A stretch of DNA of 64,000 nt, from positions 4,526,001 to 4,590,000 of the forward strand of contig NC_135034.1 of NCBI RefSeq assembly GCF_051020975.1. The letters run 5' to 3'. Each line of letters begins with the position of its first letter. Positions within the stretch are counted from its first letter, which is position 1. This document shows positions 1 to 11,779 of the stretch, in pieces. The notes under the pieces are model-generated. The model was not told the origin of the DNA and did no database searches. It saw only the letters and a list, made by a program, of their open reading frames with translations. The translations under genes were made by a program, and so were the position numbers. The stretch is from Osmia lignaria lignaria (lineage: Eukaryota; Arthropoda; Insecta; Hymenoptera; Megachilidae).

Positions 1-954
1 GCTAATATTTGATAAAGTATTATTTCAGATATACATAGAAAAATTTATATGCAATGTATCGTCAAACATAATGAAGGTAAACGAAACATGAATACAAGGG
101 AAATGCTGATTGAAATCAGAGAATAATATATCTATAATTGTGGGTGGAGATGTTAACTCGCGAATAGATAACCTCAATTAAGTTGATGAAACTAAATCAT
201 TTTTCGAAATTTAAAACAATAAATTATGAAAACAAAATAAGAAATTGTCGATTCAGTGAAGAAACAATTAAGATATTATAATACTACGTCAATTTGAATT
301 TAATTTCGGGGTAAGAGTGAAATGTTTCACCTTGTGCATTTTTGAAGACAATGTGAAATTGATATTAGAAACTCTGAATCTAGACTCCTCTGCAATTTTT
401 CCTTCTGTCTTGTGTACTTCTTATACCAGGAATACAATTTAATGTCGCTTTTCATAAGCAGGTGCAATCAAAACGAAATTTCGAAAAAAAGTAATGTACT
501 GATCTGCGCACTAGCAATTTCTTCGCACCGCAACACTCTAAAGAAAGTTGACCATAACACCAGATGGCTTCGATGTATCACCGATACCAGATGAAGACTT
601 TATTATGAAGTCTTCGGTGGTATCACGCGTTAATTATAAATTAATTGCAAAATTAAATCGCCCATAAAAAAGAATCTCAAATTTGATCTCAACACCATCT
701 ATACAAAAGCTATTCGACGACAGGTAGCTTCCGTTGCTTTCAAATAGATAGCGCTCGTGTTTCCTCGCTACAGGAACTTTGTAAGGTGTTGAGTAGTTTC
801 CGAATCTGAAGCAATCTGAAGAAGCTATACTGCTATACTTCCAAATACCTTTAGGTTCCGAAGCGTTCCAAAGTGTGCTTTAAAAAATAGATCCTCAGTT
901 TGTCACACAAAGAAGGTTGTGAAAATATTCTAATTAGTGACTTAATCATTAAAA
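1..954. other. Intergenic and 5' flank of MED15
   Basis: AT-rich sequence without a convincing exon. The only open frame of note (412-594, +) is short and has no recognisable motif. It contains an imperfect stem-loop at 583-624. The last few hundred bases before 955 must hold the MED15 promoter and 5' UTR, but I see no clear TATA or initiator, as is usual for a housekeeping gene. Confidence 0.6.
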
Positions 955-3900
955 ATGGCAACAGATGAAAACTCATGGAGAACACAAAGTTTTCGTCAAA
1001 GTGTAATTGCAAAAATGTAAGTTAATGTATATTAACAAATTTTCTGTGACAAAGTAGTTAATTCATGAGAGATAATTGAATCATATAGCATCTAATGCTT
1101 ATACAAAAATAAAAAACATTTGTGTTGGGAAATAAACTACACATATATTTACATTTATTAAACATTTATTATGCAGAGATGAAGCTGTACAGATGTCTGG
1201 AATGCCCATTGCAAAAAATAGTATTGAAATGGAAAATCATGTTTTTCAGAAAGCAAAAACCAAGGTTTGTTGTCTGTTGTCCCCTAATTTTCAACTAAAG
1301 AGTTAATTAAACAAATAATTAACAAACCTTATGAACATAAACCTAAGGAGTTAAATATTTACTTGGTGTTATTAAAAAATACTAACTGTAAATCAAGGTT
1401 ACTAACAATATAAATTTATTGAATTGCAGGAAGAATATCTAGCTTTCGTAGCCAGGCTGATCTTGCATGTCAGAGAATTAAGTAATATATATTTTAATAT
1501 AATATGTAAATATTATTTCAGCAATTGAATGGTGGTATTACATTACCAATTTTCCTCTGTTTAGGTTCTAAACAAAAAGCAGGGGGCTCTGCACCAGCTA
1601 CTGTTGGTTCTGGAAATCAAGTAATGCCAGATCCAATTGGAGCATTACAAACGTTGGCACGTCAGGGAACTGGTAATAATCAAATGATGAATATGAATGG
1701 ACCAGGATCTAATCCTCAAGGAATAATCCCTCAACCTCCTGCAAATACTGCTACAAATTGTAATTATTTGTATCAATTATTTAAGTACATTTTATTGCAA
1801 TCAAGTATTATTTCTTGCAGTAAAGAAAGTTATACACTCATTATGACATATGTATTATTAATCATAATTTATTTATTTAACTTCAGTTGTAAATATATTG
1901 ATTTATATTCTTTTCCTAATAAAATAAGAAAGTATTATATTTGGTATACCTTGTGTGTAATAATTGTGTTTCTGCTGGTGAATTTATATTTTTATGGCCT
2001 ACATTCTTCTGCTATTGGGCATCTTTCTAAGATATGGTTTATTGTGTTTATTTTAGTATTGCAAAGTTTAAATCAACGCCCTGGACAACCTATAACCATG
2101 CAAGGTATGCAAAATAAAATGCCAGGAATGGGTATGATGCCTACTCAAACCAGTGGTCCAATGAGTCATATGGGACCAATTCAGACTATGCAAAATAATT
2201 CAATGCTAACACAGATGAATCAAATGAGCCAAGGAAATATTCCTCAACAAATGAACCAGATGGTTACCAATCAAATGGGACAAATAACTACAAGTCAGAT
2301 GCAACAAAATATGCAAGTATGTATCAACCATTAACACTGATATATGTGTCTTTTTTACTTATTTTTATTATTGAAATTAGTAAAATTTATGCATTATTTA
2401 TCAGACTCAAATGCAAAATCAACTATCTAATCAGATGAGTAATCAAATTGGTGGATCTATAAGTGGAATCCAAACTAGTATGCCACAACAAATGAATCAA
2501 ATTGCTCCAGGTTCATTAGGACCTAGTCCAATGCAACAGCAATTAAGTCATATGCAGAGAAAGGTATACAAATGAAGAATTAATACGTAGTGTTATTTCG
2601 AGATTATCATGGGTATTAATACTTTTAGCAAGGTGAAATGATAAACGCTGGTTTCGCTGGTCCTCGAAATGTTACTCCAAATCAGTTTCTAGGACAGAGC
2701 CCATCACCATCAGCTCCAAGTCCTGCTGGTTTAGGTGCACCATCAAGGTTGCTATTGTACAATAACTTCCCTAAAGCACTTCATGTACAATTAAGTATTT
2801 CAAGATTTACATTGAAAGTTAATATTATGAAATACATTTTATAGCAATCAGATGGTAGCCTCGCCTGCTTTAGTTCCATCGCCAAGTCCACAACACGCAA
2901 TAATGGCAGGGTCACAACGATCTGTGGGTATGTTAAAATAATTGTTAGTGTAAAAGTGATACAGTTAGAACTGTGTAATAGAAGTAGCAATAAAAAAAAA
3001 TTGTATTAAAATTAGGAATGGCACCATCCCCTAGTAGTTCTTTGAACACTCCGGGGGGTGTAGGTGCTACTCCAAGCCCACAACAAGAAGATCAAGCATA
3101 TAGAGATAAAGTTAGACAATTGAGTAAATATGTTGAACCTTTAAGAAGAATGATTGCTAAAATGGGAAACGAAGGAAGTAAGTATTTTAATGATTTTTAT
3201 CTATATTACATTACACATATATTAATTATATAATTTTTCGTTTTACAGATGTCGATAAGTTAAGCAAAATGAAAAAACTATTAGAAATTTTATCAAATCC
3301 TACCAAACGTACTATGTCCTTGGATACATTATTAAAATGTGAAGTAGTTCTTGAAAAGTTGGATTTTAAACGAAGTGATGCCAGCGTAGGCCCTCCTGTA
3401 ACAACACTAAAAGAACATCATTTCTTCAGTCCACTGTTGGAAGCAGTAAGCACCCATCTCCAAAGTCCAGTAGTAAATCACACGTTACAGCGTACCTTTG
3501 GCCCGTGTTTAGAAGCTTTATTTGGTCCAGAAATAAAGTGAGTAGTAATTACATTTAACTATAATTGCAAAGTACTATGAACCTAAAGCATTGTGAAAAT
3601 TTATGAAACAGGAATTTACCTCCGCCATTGAAAAAACAAAAGATAGAAGAATCCTCAAGTGAAATACCAGATGTCTTACAAGGAGAAATAGCTCGATTGG
3701 ACCAACGGTTTAAAGTAATTTATTTAATTCATTTGTTAATATATTACATAAATTTATGTGATAATACATGAATATATAATTCACGTTTGTAAACATTTAG
3801 GTGAGTCTGGATCCAGCGCAACAAAATGGATCAAAGTGTATTCAATTAATATGTTGGTTGGATGATCGTCATCTTCCGTGCGTTCCACCAGTGTCAGTTA

Positions 3901-4130
3901 CAGTTCCTGCTGATTATCCGTTAACACCACCGCGTTGTGTTATGGCACCCCATGAATATGCTACAACATTCCTTTGTGCGGTTCAAAAAGCTTTAAATGC
4001 ACGTATAACAAAGCTTCCTCGTCGTTTTTCTGTATCTCAGTTATTAGATACTTGGGAAATGAGTGTGAGACAAGCGAGTGCACCTTCGCAAACTCTTGTT
4101 ACCGCTAGTACAGTATTGATGGGTTTATAG
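955..4130 (+). CDS. MED15: Mediator of RNA polymerase II transcription subunit 15
   Basis: MED15 is a tail-module subunit of Mediator that links transcription activators to RNA polymerase II in the nucleus. Twelve exons fit with continuous phase: 955-1016, 1177-1264, 1430-1481, 1565-1759, 2057-2316, 2405-2563, 2629-2747, 2845-2927, 3016-3177, 3249-3537, 3612-3714, 3801-4130 (633 aa). Residues about 6-70 form the activator-binding KIX domain, beginning MATDENSWRTQSF and containing the conserved stretch NSIEMENHVFQKAKTKEEY. The middle is low complexity, rich in Q, M, N, P and S. The C-terminal third holds the conserved MED15 association region (YRDKVRQLSKYVEPLRRMI near exon 9, then the domain ending in LLDTWEM). 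Exon 1 splits an Ile codon, giving IAKIDEA across the junction as in the family. The boundary between exons 3 and 4 is the least certain. The stop is at 4128-4130 and an AATAAA lies at 4287-4292. WDR75 follows on the same strand. Confidence 0.95.
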
Positions 4131-4836
4131 TAAGCTTTTATATATAAAAGATATTATGAGTCTAAGACAATTATACAATAACGATTTCTAATTTAATCAT
4201 TTATTTGATTTGTTTGCGATAAGATATCCATATCCATATTTTCCCTTTTAACTTAAGACATTTTGTATGTTTATATGACGTTGTAAAATAAATATAAATG
4301 TATCTGCTATTTTTTTTTATTATTTATATAGTTTCATTCAAATTTATTGTATAGAAATATGTTTAGTTTTTTATTCCATATTTTATATTATACGCTGTGA
4401 CTACAGATATAACACTGGACATGCCTTTGTGAAAAGCCACAATTTTGACTCCCTTTGATTCTTTCTTTGGGTCGGATAGAGCAAAACGAGCACTGAGGGG
4501 ATGATGTAAGTACAAGGTTTCGTTTAGAAAAATAGTGAGAACTACGATTTCGTTCACTTTTCATTCGCGAAAGATGATAAAAAGGTAAAACAGACCACAA
4601 ATTTAGTTCCTCACTTTTTCCATAGAGCGCAGTTCATTCGTTTTCTGATCCGTAGTCAATGAACGCACCATGTGTTCAGCGTTTGGTTTGGTTATTTTAA
4701 TTTTATCACGTGTAATTGTCAAAATATAATTTTTCTTTCATGTATTTTGTATCATATGGTATTATTAATATATGGAGTATATTAGCATTGGTTGTAAATA
4801 TCAGAAAAATTAAATTCTTTGAAGTTAAGTAACAAA
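4131..4836. other. MED15 3' UTR and WDR75 5' flank
   Basis: AT-rich spacer of about 0.7 kb between two same-strand genes. It holds a canonical AATAAA at 4287-4292 for MED15. The remaining sequence should contain the WDR75 promoter, but no TATA/initiator pair is obvious. Short minus-strand open frames at 4363-4600 overlap each other in different frames and show no splice or motif support. Confidence 0.6.
4287..4292 (+). terminator. Polyadenylation signal AATAAA of MED15
   Basis: Canonical AATAAA located 157 bases after the MED15 stop codon, in a T/A-rich 3' flank followed by a T-rich stretch at 4312-4324. This is the first canonical hexamer after the stop and the likely 3'-end signal. Confidence 0.6.
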
Positions 4837-7800
4837 ATGCAGATGAAGTTGAACAGACGGCGTCAGTCTTCAAAAATTGAAATAATAGATTTAGATGATT
4901 TAGTCGTGACAAGAAAAGGTGGAGGTAGTATAATTGATCAACGACCAGTCTTTTCTCATGATGGAGAGTAAGTTTTAATTCAGAATCTTATAACTTTTTC
5001 CTTTCGTTGAAATGTTATGAAACTTATGACAAAGTTATAAAATATTGCTTCTTATTAAAGTTATCCTTTGTATAAAAAATATAGGCTGTACGTATATATA
5101 CTCTCATTGTTTAATATTTATTGTTACAGAACATTGTACATAGTATGGAAACATGTTATAAGAGCCTATAGTACTCAAACTGGAGACTTTGTAAGGGAAT
5201 TAGAACCAGCTAATCATAGGATAGCAGGATTAATTATCCATCCTGAAAATTCTAATCTAATTATTACTTGTACAGAAAATGGAGAACTTAATTTCTGGAG
5301 CTGTCAAAGTGGAATTATTACAAAAAAATTAGTATGAACAATAAATGCATTTCCTAGCAACAGTAAATTGTAATATTCAGAGATTAATTTCTTTTCATAT
5401 TATTGTAATTGTTAATCTTTTTACAGAAATTGAAATTTCAAGATGAACCAAGAATAAAGACTTTTCACATTGTAAATTATAAGACTCACAAAGGAAATGA
5501 GTTACGGCAGGTGCTTGTAACTTATCTATCTAATAATAAAACAGAAATTTATATAGTTTTATTTGATCTAGAAACTGGAGTTTGTACAAAGTCCACATGT
5601 ATTGGGTAAGTCAAAGTTTGTTTTTCATAAATGGGTAACACCTCTGCTGTTTAATAGTTAATTTACTTTATTATTACAGAATTTATTTCCCTGAATATTA
5701 TGTTGATATAATTGGAAATCGTGGAGATAACTTGATAGCTGTTCTCCATGATGTAGATTTACACATATTAAATCCATCAAGGAATCTTATTGATAAATTG
5801 TATGTATTAAAATGTATGAAACAATATTTAAAATTTAGTAAAAGAAAACAAACACAAATCCATTTCATAATTACAGACACAAAACAGGCAGAACAGGTAG
5901 GATACCAACATGTATTGCTGGACATCCAGAAGAAGAATGTGTTGCCACAGGGGATTCAACTGGCCGTGTTGTAGTATGGAAGAATTTGTTCCAATCAAGA
6001 CCCTACACAGCTGTGTATCATTGGCATACATTACCAGTTACAGAAATAGCATTCAGTAAATCAGGTACAAATCACCAGTTTTATTATTTGCATTAAATAG
6101 AATATTATATTCATGATATAAAAATGCAGGTACTCACATGTATACTGGAGGTGGAGAATGTGTACTAGTAAAATGGGTATTAGCAAATCCGCATCAAAAA
6201 TCGTTTCTTCCTCGGTTACCTGCACCTATTAAACATCTTACTATTGCTCCAAATAATTTGTATGTTGCTGTATCTACTTTAGATAATGGTATGCGAATTA
6301 TTTAATATATTGTAACAAAGATTTAACATATTTGCTATTATTTGAACTAACAGTATTGTAAAAATTGCAGGTATTGTAGTTGTAAATCCACAAAGAAAAT
6401 TAACATCTGTAATACAGAATTTTACATGGGGTGTAGCTTTATCTTCTAAAGAATTATTCCCTGCTGGTCTTATCGTTGATCCACGTACGAACTGTCTCGT
6501 GTTAAATAGCCGTACCGGGCATGTTCAGTTTTACAATACCCATACTAAAAGCTTACTGTATAATGTAAGTAATAGTACAAAGTATAGTCCATATGAGAAT
6601 TATAATTCTCCATTATCTTTATATCAATGTCAACTTTCATGTCATGTTTAGATAAATATTACCGCACAAAATTTTTTAACTCAAGAACGTAGTGTAATTG
6701 TCGTAAATACGGAAGTTACAAAGATAGCTTTAAATCACGACGGTACGTGGATGGCAACCGTTGAAGAACGAAACGATAAAGTATCGTGTATTGAAGTAAG
6801 GCTCAAGTTTTGGATGTTTAGCAGTAAAGAACAGTTGTAAGTATGAAGCATCTATTTCTTGCATACAGATATTATAAATAAAATTATATAACTTGTTAGG
6901 TTTACATTGAACACTTCAATTGAACTTCCTCACGAAGGCGGTATCAATGCTCTGCATTTTCAACCAAGTATGTTTAATGAAGATGGAGCATTGGCAGTTA
7001 CTACTGGTAGAGACAAAAAATTCAAATTGTGGCATCTAGTCGAGTCTTCATCCATTTATAGTACGTACAAATATGTGTATTCTACTCATTCGAAAATAAA
7101 TTATAGTACTAAATTACAAGATTACGTTTGTTCTAGAAAAAACAAAACATTGGCAGTGTCATAGTATAGGAGATTATAGAAATTTACCCGTAACGGATGC
7201 TGGATTTTCGATTGATGGTTCATTAGTTGGTATTTGTTTTGGTTCTAGCCTGACAATCTGGACACCCGATACCTGTACATTTAAATGTAGTCTTGCTTAC
7301 AGTAGTAAATATCAATATCCACTAACGTAAGTCTTACAAAGAATAGCAGTAATATCAATCATAACAACGACGACATAATTACATATTCGTAAACAGGCGA
7401 ATTGAATTTGGGAAACAAGAAGCCTGTCATTTTGTAGTAACAGCTTCCACCGAACATATTGCAGTTTGGAACATCTTATCTCTAACACTGGTGTGGAGTG
7501 TATCTTTAAAAGTAGCGACTTTAACAGCAGATCCAAAGTCTACTCACATGGCCGTTTTTACAACCGACAATTCATGTAAGTTTCTAGGGCTTCTCAAAAA
7601 ATGCATTAGATTTTAGTATAAATATTAATTAATTTATTTCAGTGTATGTATTTACACCACAAAAGTCGTTACCTGTTTATACTAGAAAAAATATTATTGA
7701 GAATGGTAATTATATCTTGGGAGCTACCTTCGTTCCACACCTGCAAAGGAAACGAGACGCATCATACGGATTATGGCAACAAAAGTCACAGTTGTTCTTT

Positions 7801-8137
7801 TTAGATTCTAATCAAGTATGTAATAAATAAATATGAAATAATTTAATGGAGGCATTAAAATTTATAAATGTGTTCGCAGGAGTTGTTAACACTGGAACCG
7901 GAGTCTGAAGTATCCATTTGTCTTGAGAGTATATCTACAAACGCATCCGTGCCGGCAACTGCCTTCAGCAATTTAATAGCAGCTGATACTACAATAGACA
8001 AGGAAACACCTGCTCCATTTATACACGAACAATTAAGTGCATTAGGAAAAGGGATGGTGGACGAGGTAAGTAAATTCAAGTATACTTTGCATAGATTACC
8101 TGTTTATAATTCATTAGACCAAAAAATTCACAGGTAA
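4837..8137 (+). CDS. WDR75: WD repeat-containing protein 75 (Utp17-type nucleolar protein)
   Basis: WDR75 (yeast Utp17/Nan1) belongs to the t-UTP subcomplex of the small-subunit processome, acting in the nucleolus on pre-18S rRNA and rDNA transcription. Thirteen exons fit in phase: 4837-4967, 5130-5331, 5427-5605, 5680-5799, 5877-6064, 6130-6288, 6371-6564, 6652-6836, 6900-7060, 7137-7326, 7397-7575, 7643-7815, 7880-8137 (772 aa; human is about 830). Family landmarks are the N-terminal GGSIIDQRPVFSHDGE, the WD blade ENGELNFWSC, the blade IPTCIAGHPEEECVATGDSTG, and a second propeller from about residue 380 with NALHFQP and KFKLWHL. Start chosen at the first ATG in exon 1, which has no upstream in-frame extension with a splice acceptor. 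The C-terminus is the weakest part: GTAAGT occurs at 8067 and at the stop itself (8134), so an alternative last exon is possible. Confidence 0.93.
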
Positions 8138-8373
8138 GTGATATTCATTTGAAAGTATCTTTGAGATACAAAAAATAATTTTATTCTAAAACATGTTCTC
8201 ATTTTATAATGAGATTAAACAGTATTTATATACATCTCTTCGTTCGGTGTAGTTATAAATAATTATAAAATCTAAATGTAACATAAATAACTTAAGTCAG
8301 ATCAATTTTTATTAAGTTAATTCCATAAAAGATCTTCATCTTTTTTTTTTTATAATCTATATAAATACAGGAA

Positions 8374-8379
8374 AATAAA
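8374..8379 (+). terminator. Candidate polyadenylation signal for WDR75
   Basis: AATAAA about 240 bases past the WDR75 stop in an AT-rich stretch. Other AT-rich near-matches occur nearby (TATAAA-type around 8250-8280), so the assignment is tentative. The convergent peptide gene ends only about 270 bases further on. Confidence 0.35.
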
Positions 8380-8596
8380 TGTTAGTCTTAGAGATACAGT
8401 CTTGAAGTATATGACAAAGTATAAAAAACTAAATTAAGATCTACATAAATAGCATTGTTTTCTAAATGATTATCATAAGATCTCTAGAAGAGTCTTCATA
8501 ACTGGTTACATCTTGATTTTGTTTGCTTCAAATCGATTTAAACACGTGAAATAGAACCTTCAGAATAGCAGGTCGATGGAATTTGGAGTAAGGTAA

Positions 8597-8602
8597 TTTA
8601 TT
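8597..8602 (-). terminator. Polyadenylation signal of the two-cysteine peptide gene
   Basis: TTTATT on the plus strand reads AATAAA on minus, 46 bases after the peptide gene's TGA at 8648-8650. The short distance to the stop fits a compact 3' UTR and supports the exon being real. Confidence 0.55.
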
Positions 8603-8647
8603 GTTGGTTGTAGTCATCCATCCAGTGTTGCGATGATGTTGTATTTG

Positions 8648-10100
8648 TCAGTGTTTCCTTCCTAAACGATAATTTCTACAGCGGCGTACCAGGTCGAATT
8701 TTCTATAACGCAGACAATGCCATTGCGGAATCTGTCTCATGTTCTCGATCGCCTGCAAGTTATATATCTTAAAAAAATAATTGACTGTGTTTAATAAACT
8801 TAAGGAACCGTTTGCAGTATATGAATAAAAATAAATTGAATAATTAATTTTGGGGAGGAGAGAAGGTCAATAAATGCAATCTGGAAGATCAATAAATGCA
8901 ACCTTCACCTAGACAACATTTATGTGTTGAAGTATTTCTGGAGAAACAGAAATAGTTCAGAAGATAATTGCATGTTAAGATTAAAGTATGTAATACAATC
9001 GTCTTATGTTTAGTCTTATTTTATTCAAAAAGCTGTTCTTTAGATTATGACCTTTCCTCCTGAGATTAATTGCAATTAAATTGTGCGGAAAGAATGTCTG
9101 TAATTGCAAGTTTTGTTTACGATACTACAGAGATTTAATGCAACGCTATAGTGGAAGTAGGAGACAACAAAATAAAAGTGGACGATCGTTATTATAATCG
9201 TGGTTACAATTTAACATTATTTTAATATAAACAAGACCTACATATCTAAGAGGAAAAATGTGGATCGAATATCAATGACCGAATTATATCATTTAAGGCA
9301 AAACATTGTTTATCGGTGAGCACGTGTACTATATTTTCTCCTATCTATTTGCTCCATTTTTATCAATACAAACTCTCTCGCGACCTGACGATAACACTTT
9401 CTGATTGAATGTGTGGCTACCATTTCTGCTACCAGTCAAAAGTATAGGATTATTTGATAAGGATTCAAACTGATTAATTTTGAAACTCTTTTTTTTCTAA
9501 ATCATATCTAAACAAACAAGTTTGATATAAGTATTAAATTTGAGAAAACAAGAGTAATTTCAAGGTATGTTGTGCTTCTTTTCCAGAGATACATCCTGAT
9601 TTCTCACTGCTTAGACACGATGGAGTATAATTATCACGCTGACTCATGTTTGCATCTTTCTAGACTCTCTTCCTTCTATCGTTCTTTCTGCTGTTACGTG
9701 CCTAATTCGTTACGAGAAGCTGAAGTTAACGAGTCAAAGCCCTAATGTTGCCCACGCATTACTTTCAACACGTGGTTGAGTATCATAGAAGATTCAGTTT
9801 AAGAAGGAAATATGAAAGAGCCTCATCTTGTATCTGGACTTTCAAGAATTAATATAAAGAAGAATTGAATACTATGGAACCCCTGAACACATGTGTGCAA
9901 GTTTGGAGGAGTATGAGGATGATGTTAGAAGATTTTTAATAATGTATGCTTTGACAAGTTAAACTCACTGAAAGAATTAAATGCAAAAAGAAGATACTCA
10001 CTATTTCTGGGTTGCTAGCAGGATACGCGGACGTAGCAACTGCCAAGAAGAAGACAACCATCAAGATACATGCCACAAAACTCCACCCTGTTAACTTCAT
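8648..10100 (-). CDS. Putative secreted two-cysteine amidated peptide precursor
   Basis: I do not recognise this gene. Two coding exons on minus, 10100-10002 and 8752-8648, separated by a 1249-bp GTGAGT...TTGCAG phase-0 intron, encode 67 aa. Residues 1-25 are a strong signal peptide (MKLTGWSFVACILMVVFFLA, then VATSA as likely cleavage site), leaving a mature part starting near AYPASNPEI. Exon 2 is strongly basic with exactly two cysteines 11 residues apart (C-x11-C, beginning WHCLRYRKF) and ends NYRLGRKH. The Gly-Arg-Lys would allow convertase cleavage and C-terminal amidation to NYRL-amide. Internal RR and RK pairs could be further cleavage sites. Start taken at the ATG directly before the hydrophobic core. 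TATA/initiator elements lie about 340 bases upstream and an AATAAA 46 bases past the stop. It could be a neuropeptide or hormone, or a cationic antimicrobial or venom-type peptide; the sequence alone does not decide. Confidence 0.7.
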
Positions 10101-10194
10101 GCCAAAAACTGTGGATTCACAAGTTTTCTTCTTTAACTTGCGCACTCAGATATACCGTGATTCCCTACTTTGAGGAGAGACTTCAACAAATCTG

Positions 10195-10275
10195 TCAATC
10201 ACAAAATGTTTATTAATTTACTTGAACCAGTAGTATTTTATTGTTTGAACATCTCCAATTGCAAGTTTAAATGTA
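10195..10275 (-). other. Possible 5'-UTR intron of the peptide gene
   Basis: On minus, a GTACAT donor after AATAGAAG (near 10275) and a GATTGACAG acceptor (near 10195) could remove a short AT-rich segment containing an upstream ATG and stop. This is inference from splice-like motifs only; an unspliced leader of about 340 nt is equally compatible with the coding model. Confidence 0.3.
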
Positions 10276-10435
10276 CCTTCTATTTAAAATGAAAAATGTA
10301 TGCACGATAGACACTGTTCACCAAAAGCGTTTCAAAGAATTACGAAGAAGGACGACTTGTTGCTTGATGGAATCAAAAAATCGATTATGAGTAAAGGGGC
10401 AAGAGTTTCTTGCGTGCTTCAACGTTCAACGTAGG

Positions 10436-10473
10436 ACTGAGTTTGGGAAGTGGCCTCGCCATGATTTAATATA
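10436..10473 (-). promoter_or_regulatory. TATA and initiator of the peptide gene
   Basis: Read on minus, TATATTAAAT (10473 downwards) is followed 31-35 bases later by the arthropod initiator TCAGT (10440-10436). This is the expected spacing for a focused TATA-type promoter. It lies about 340 bases upstream of the signal-peptide ATG of the two-cysteine peptide gene and points in the same direction. Confidence 0.55.
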
Positions 10474-11686
10474 GGAGCTACTTCTCCGCACTCCCACCCT
10501 CTCACGGCGTTCCAGTTGTCCCTCCGACCTGGGACATTGTCTTTCATGGAAAAACCTCCGGGGTCGTTCAAAGAATTTTCCTGATCATCACGATACTCAT
10601 CCGACCATTAGATTAATACCAAAAATTTCTCACATTTTTACAACACTATTTGAAATAAATTTGTAAATTTCAGAGATCAGATATTCTTTGATCCTTTGAG
10701 GATGAACGTGGCTTTTAAAAAATAATACAATTTTACATAATTTTGTTTGTAAAGACCTCACATTTTCACCAGGATTTTATTGACATAAATACTTGAAGTG
10801 TTAAGGGAGAAATTATAATCAGTTATCAGCATCAATTTAATATAGCAGATAATTACATACAAATAATTATAAAAATTCATGCTTCTAGTGTTTATCGTTA
10901 CCGATATAAAAAAACGTTTCTCTGTTTCTCTATTTTTTACATCGTTGAACTTGGAACGTATCGCTATCTTGTTTGTAGTAAATACATTTTTCCTGGTCTT
11001 TCAGGACGATAACGGGGTTCGTAATTATTCCACGAGCTAAAATCAGCTAGAAGCAGTTTCAGAAATAGAATGTTTCCGACCGTTTGATTGTGATATCTTG
11101 ACGGTCACGCCTCGATCATTTTCCACAACAATAAGACCTCAACGTCGTAGAAAGATTTTCAAGAATATGGTCGTGAAATTTCATTGCATACTCAGACTTG
11201 ATGCGAAATCAATATTGGTAAAGTTTACCCTGTTATCGGTGATAATGAAGTAGACACTTTGAAGCGTCGAGCGCATTGTTAACGCGATAACATCAGCGTA
11301 TCTGAAAGCTAAATCTTGCCCCATTTGGAGGCTGCCTTAGTCTGGAGGCTAAGCAAATTAAGGATCATCATGAGCCGGCGGTCCTTAAGGCCGCATGATT
11401 GCTAATCATGGCATTATAAAGAACATAAACGCAACATTTAATTAATTGTGAACAATCACCCGTAATACTTTAAGAACATTGTTTTTTTGGTATCAGTAGA
11501 GATACACCAGTGTATCAAAATGCACATGGAACTATAATTGTCAGGAAAATCCTAAGAAATTCAATATGGAATTAGGTCTTGCGGAGTAGTTGCATTTAAG
11601 TTTGAGGGACACATTTTGTTTTCAAAGATGCTTGCGATTAAGACAACGGATAAAATACACAGATTTTAATTTGGAAGGTGTCACAA

Positions 11687-11694
11687 TGACGTCA
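11687..11694. promoter_or_regulatory. Consensus cAMP-response element
   Basis: Perfect palindromic TGACGTCA, the consensus site for CREB/ATF-type bZIP factors. A second partial site (GACGTCAT) lies about 20 bases downstream. The pair sits between the divergent peptide gene (start 10100) and the acidic precursor gene (start 12955). Function is inferred from the motif only. Confidence 0.4.
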
Positions 11695-11755
11695 TATGCC
11701 TGGACTTAAGACGTCATAGAAGATAATTAATTAGACAGATCCACGTAGTCATTTA

Positions 11756-11779
11756 GAGTAAACGGATATCCGTTTACTC
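11756..11779. repeat. 24-bp perfect palindrome
   Basis: The sequence runs GAGTAAACGGAT and then its exact reverse complement, with no spacer. Twelve-base perfect arms are unlikely by chance in a given place. It may be a dimer binding site or the trace of a mobile-element footprint. It lies 62 bases after the CRE octamer. Confidence 0.8.

Noticed and set aside
1525..2334. Continuous 269-codon frame in the MED15 gene
   Set aside because: It reads through the intron 1760-2056 (AT-rich, Leu/Ile/Tyr-rich text) and joins two true exons. The spliced model restores family-like sequence.
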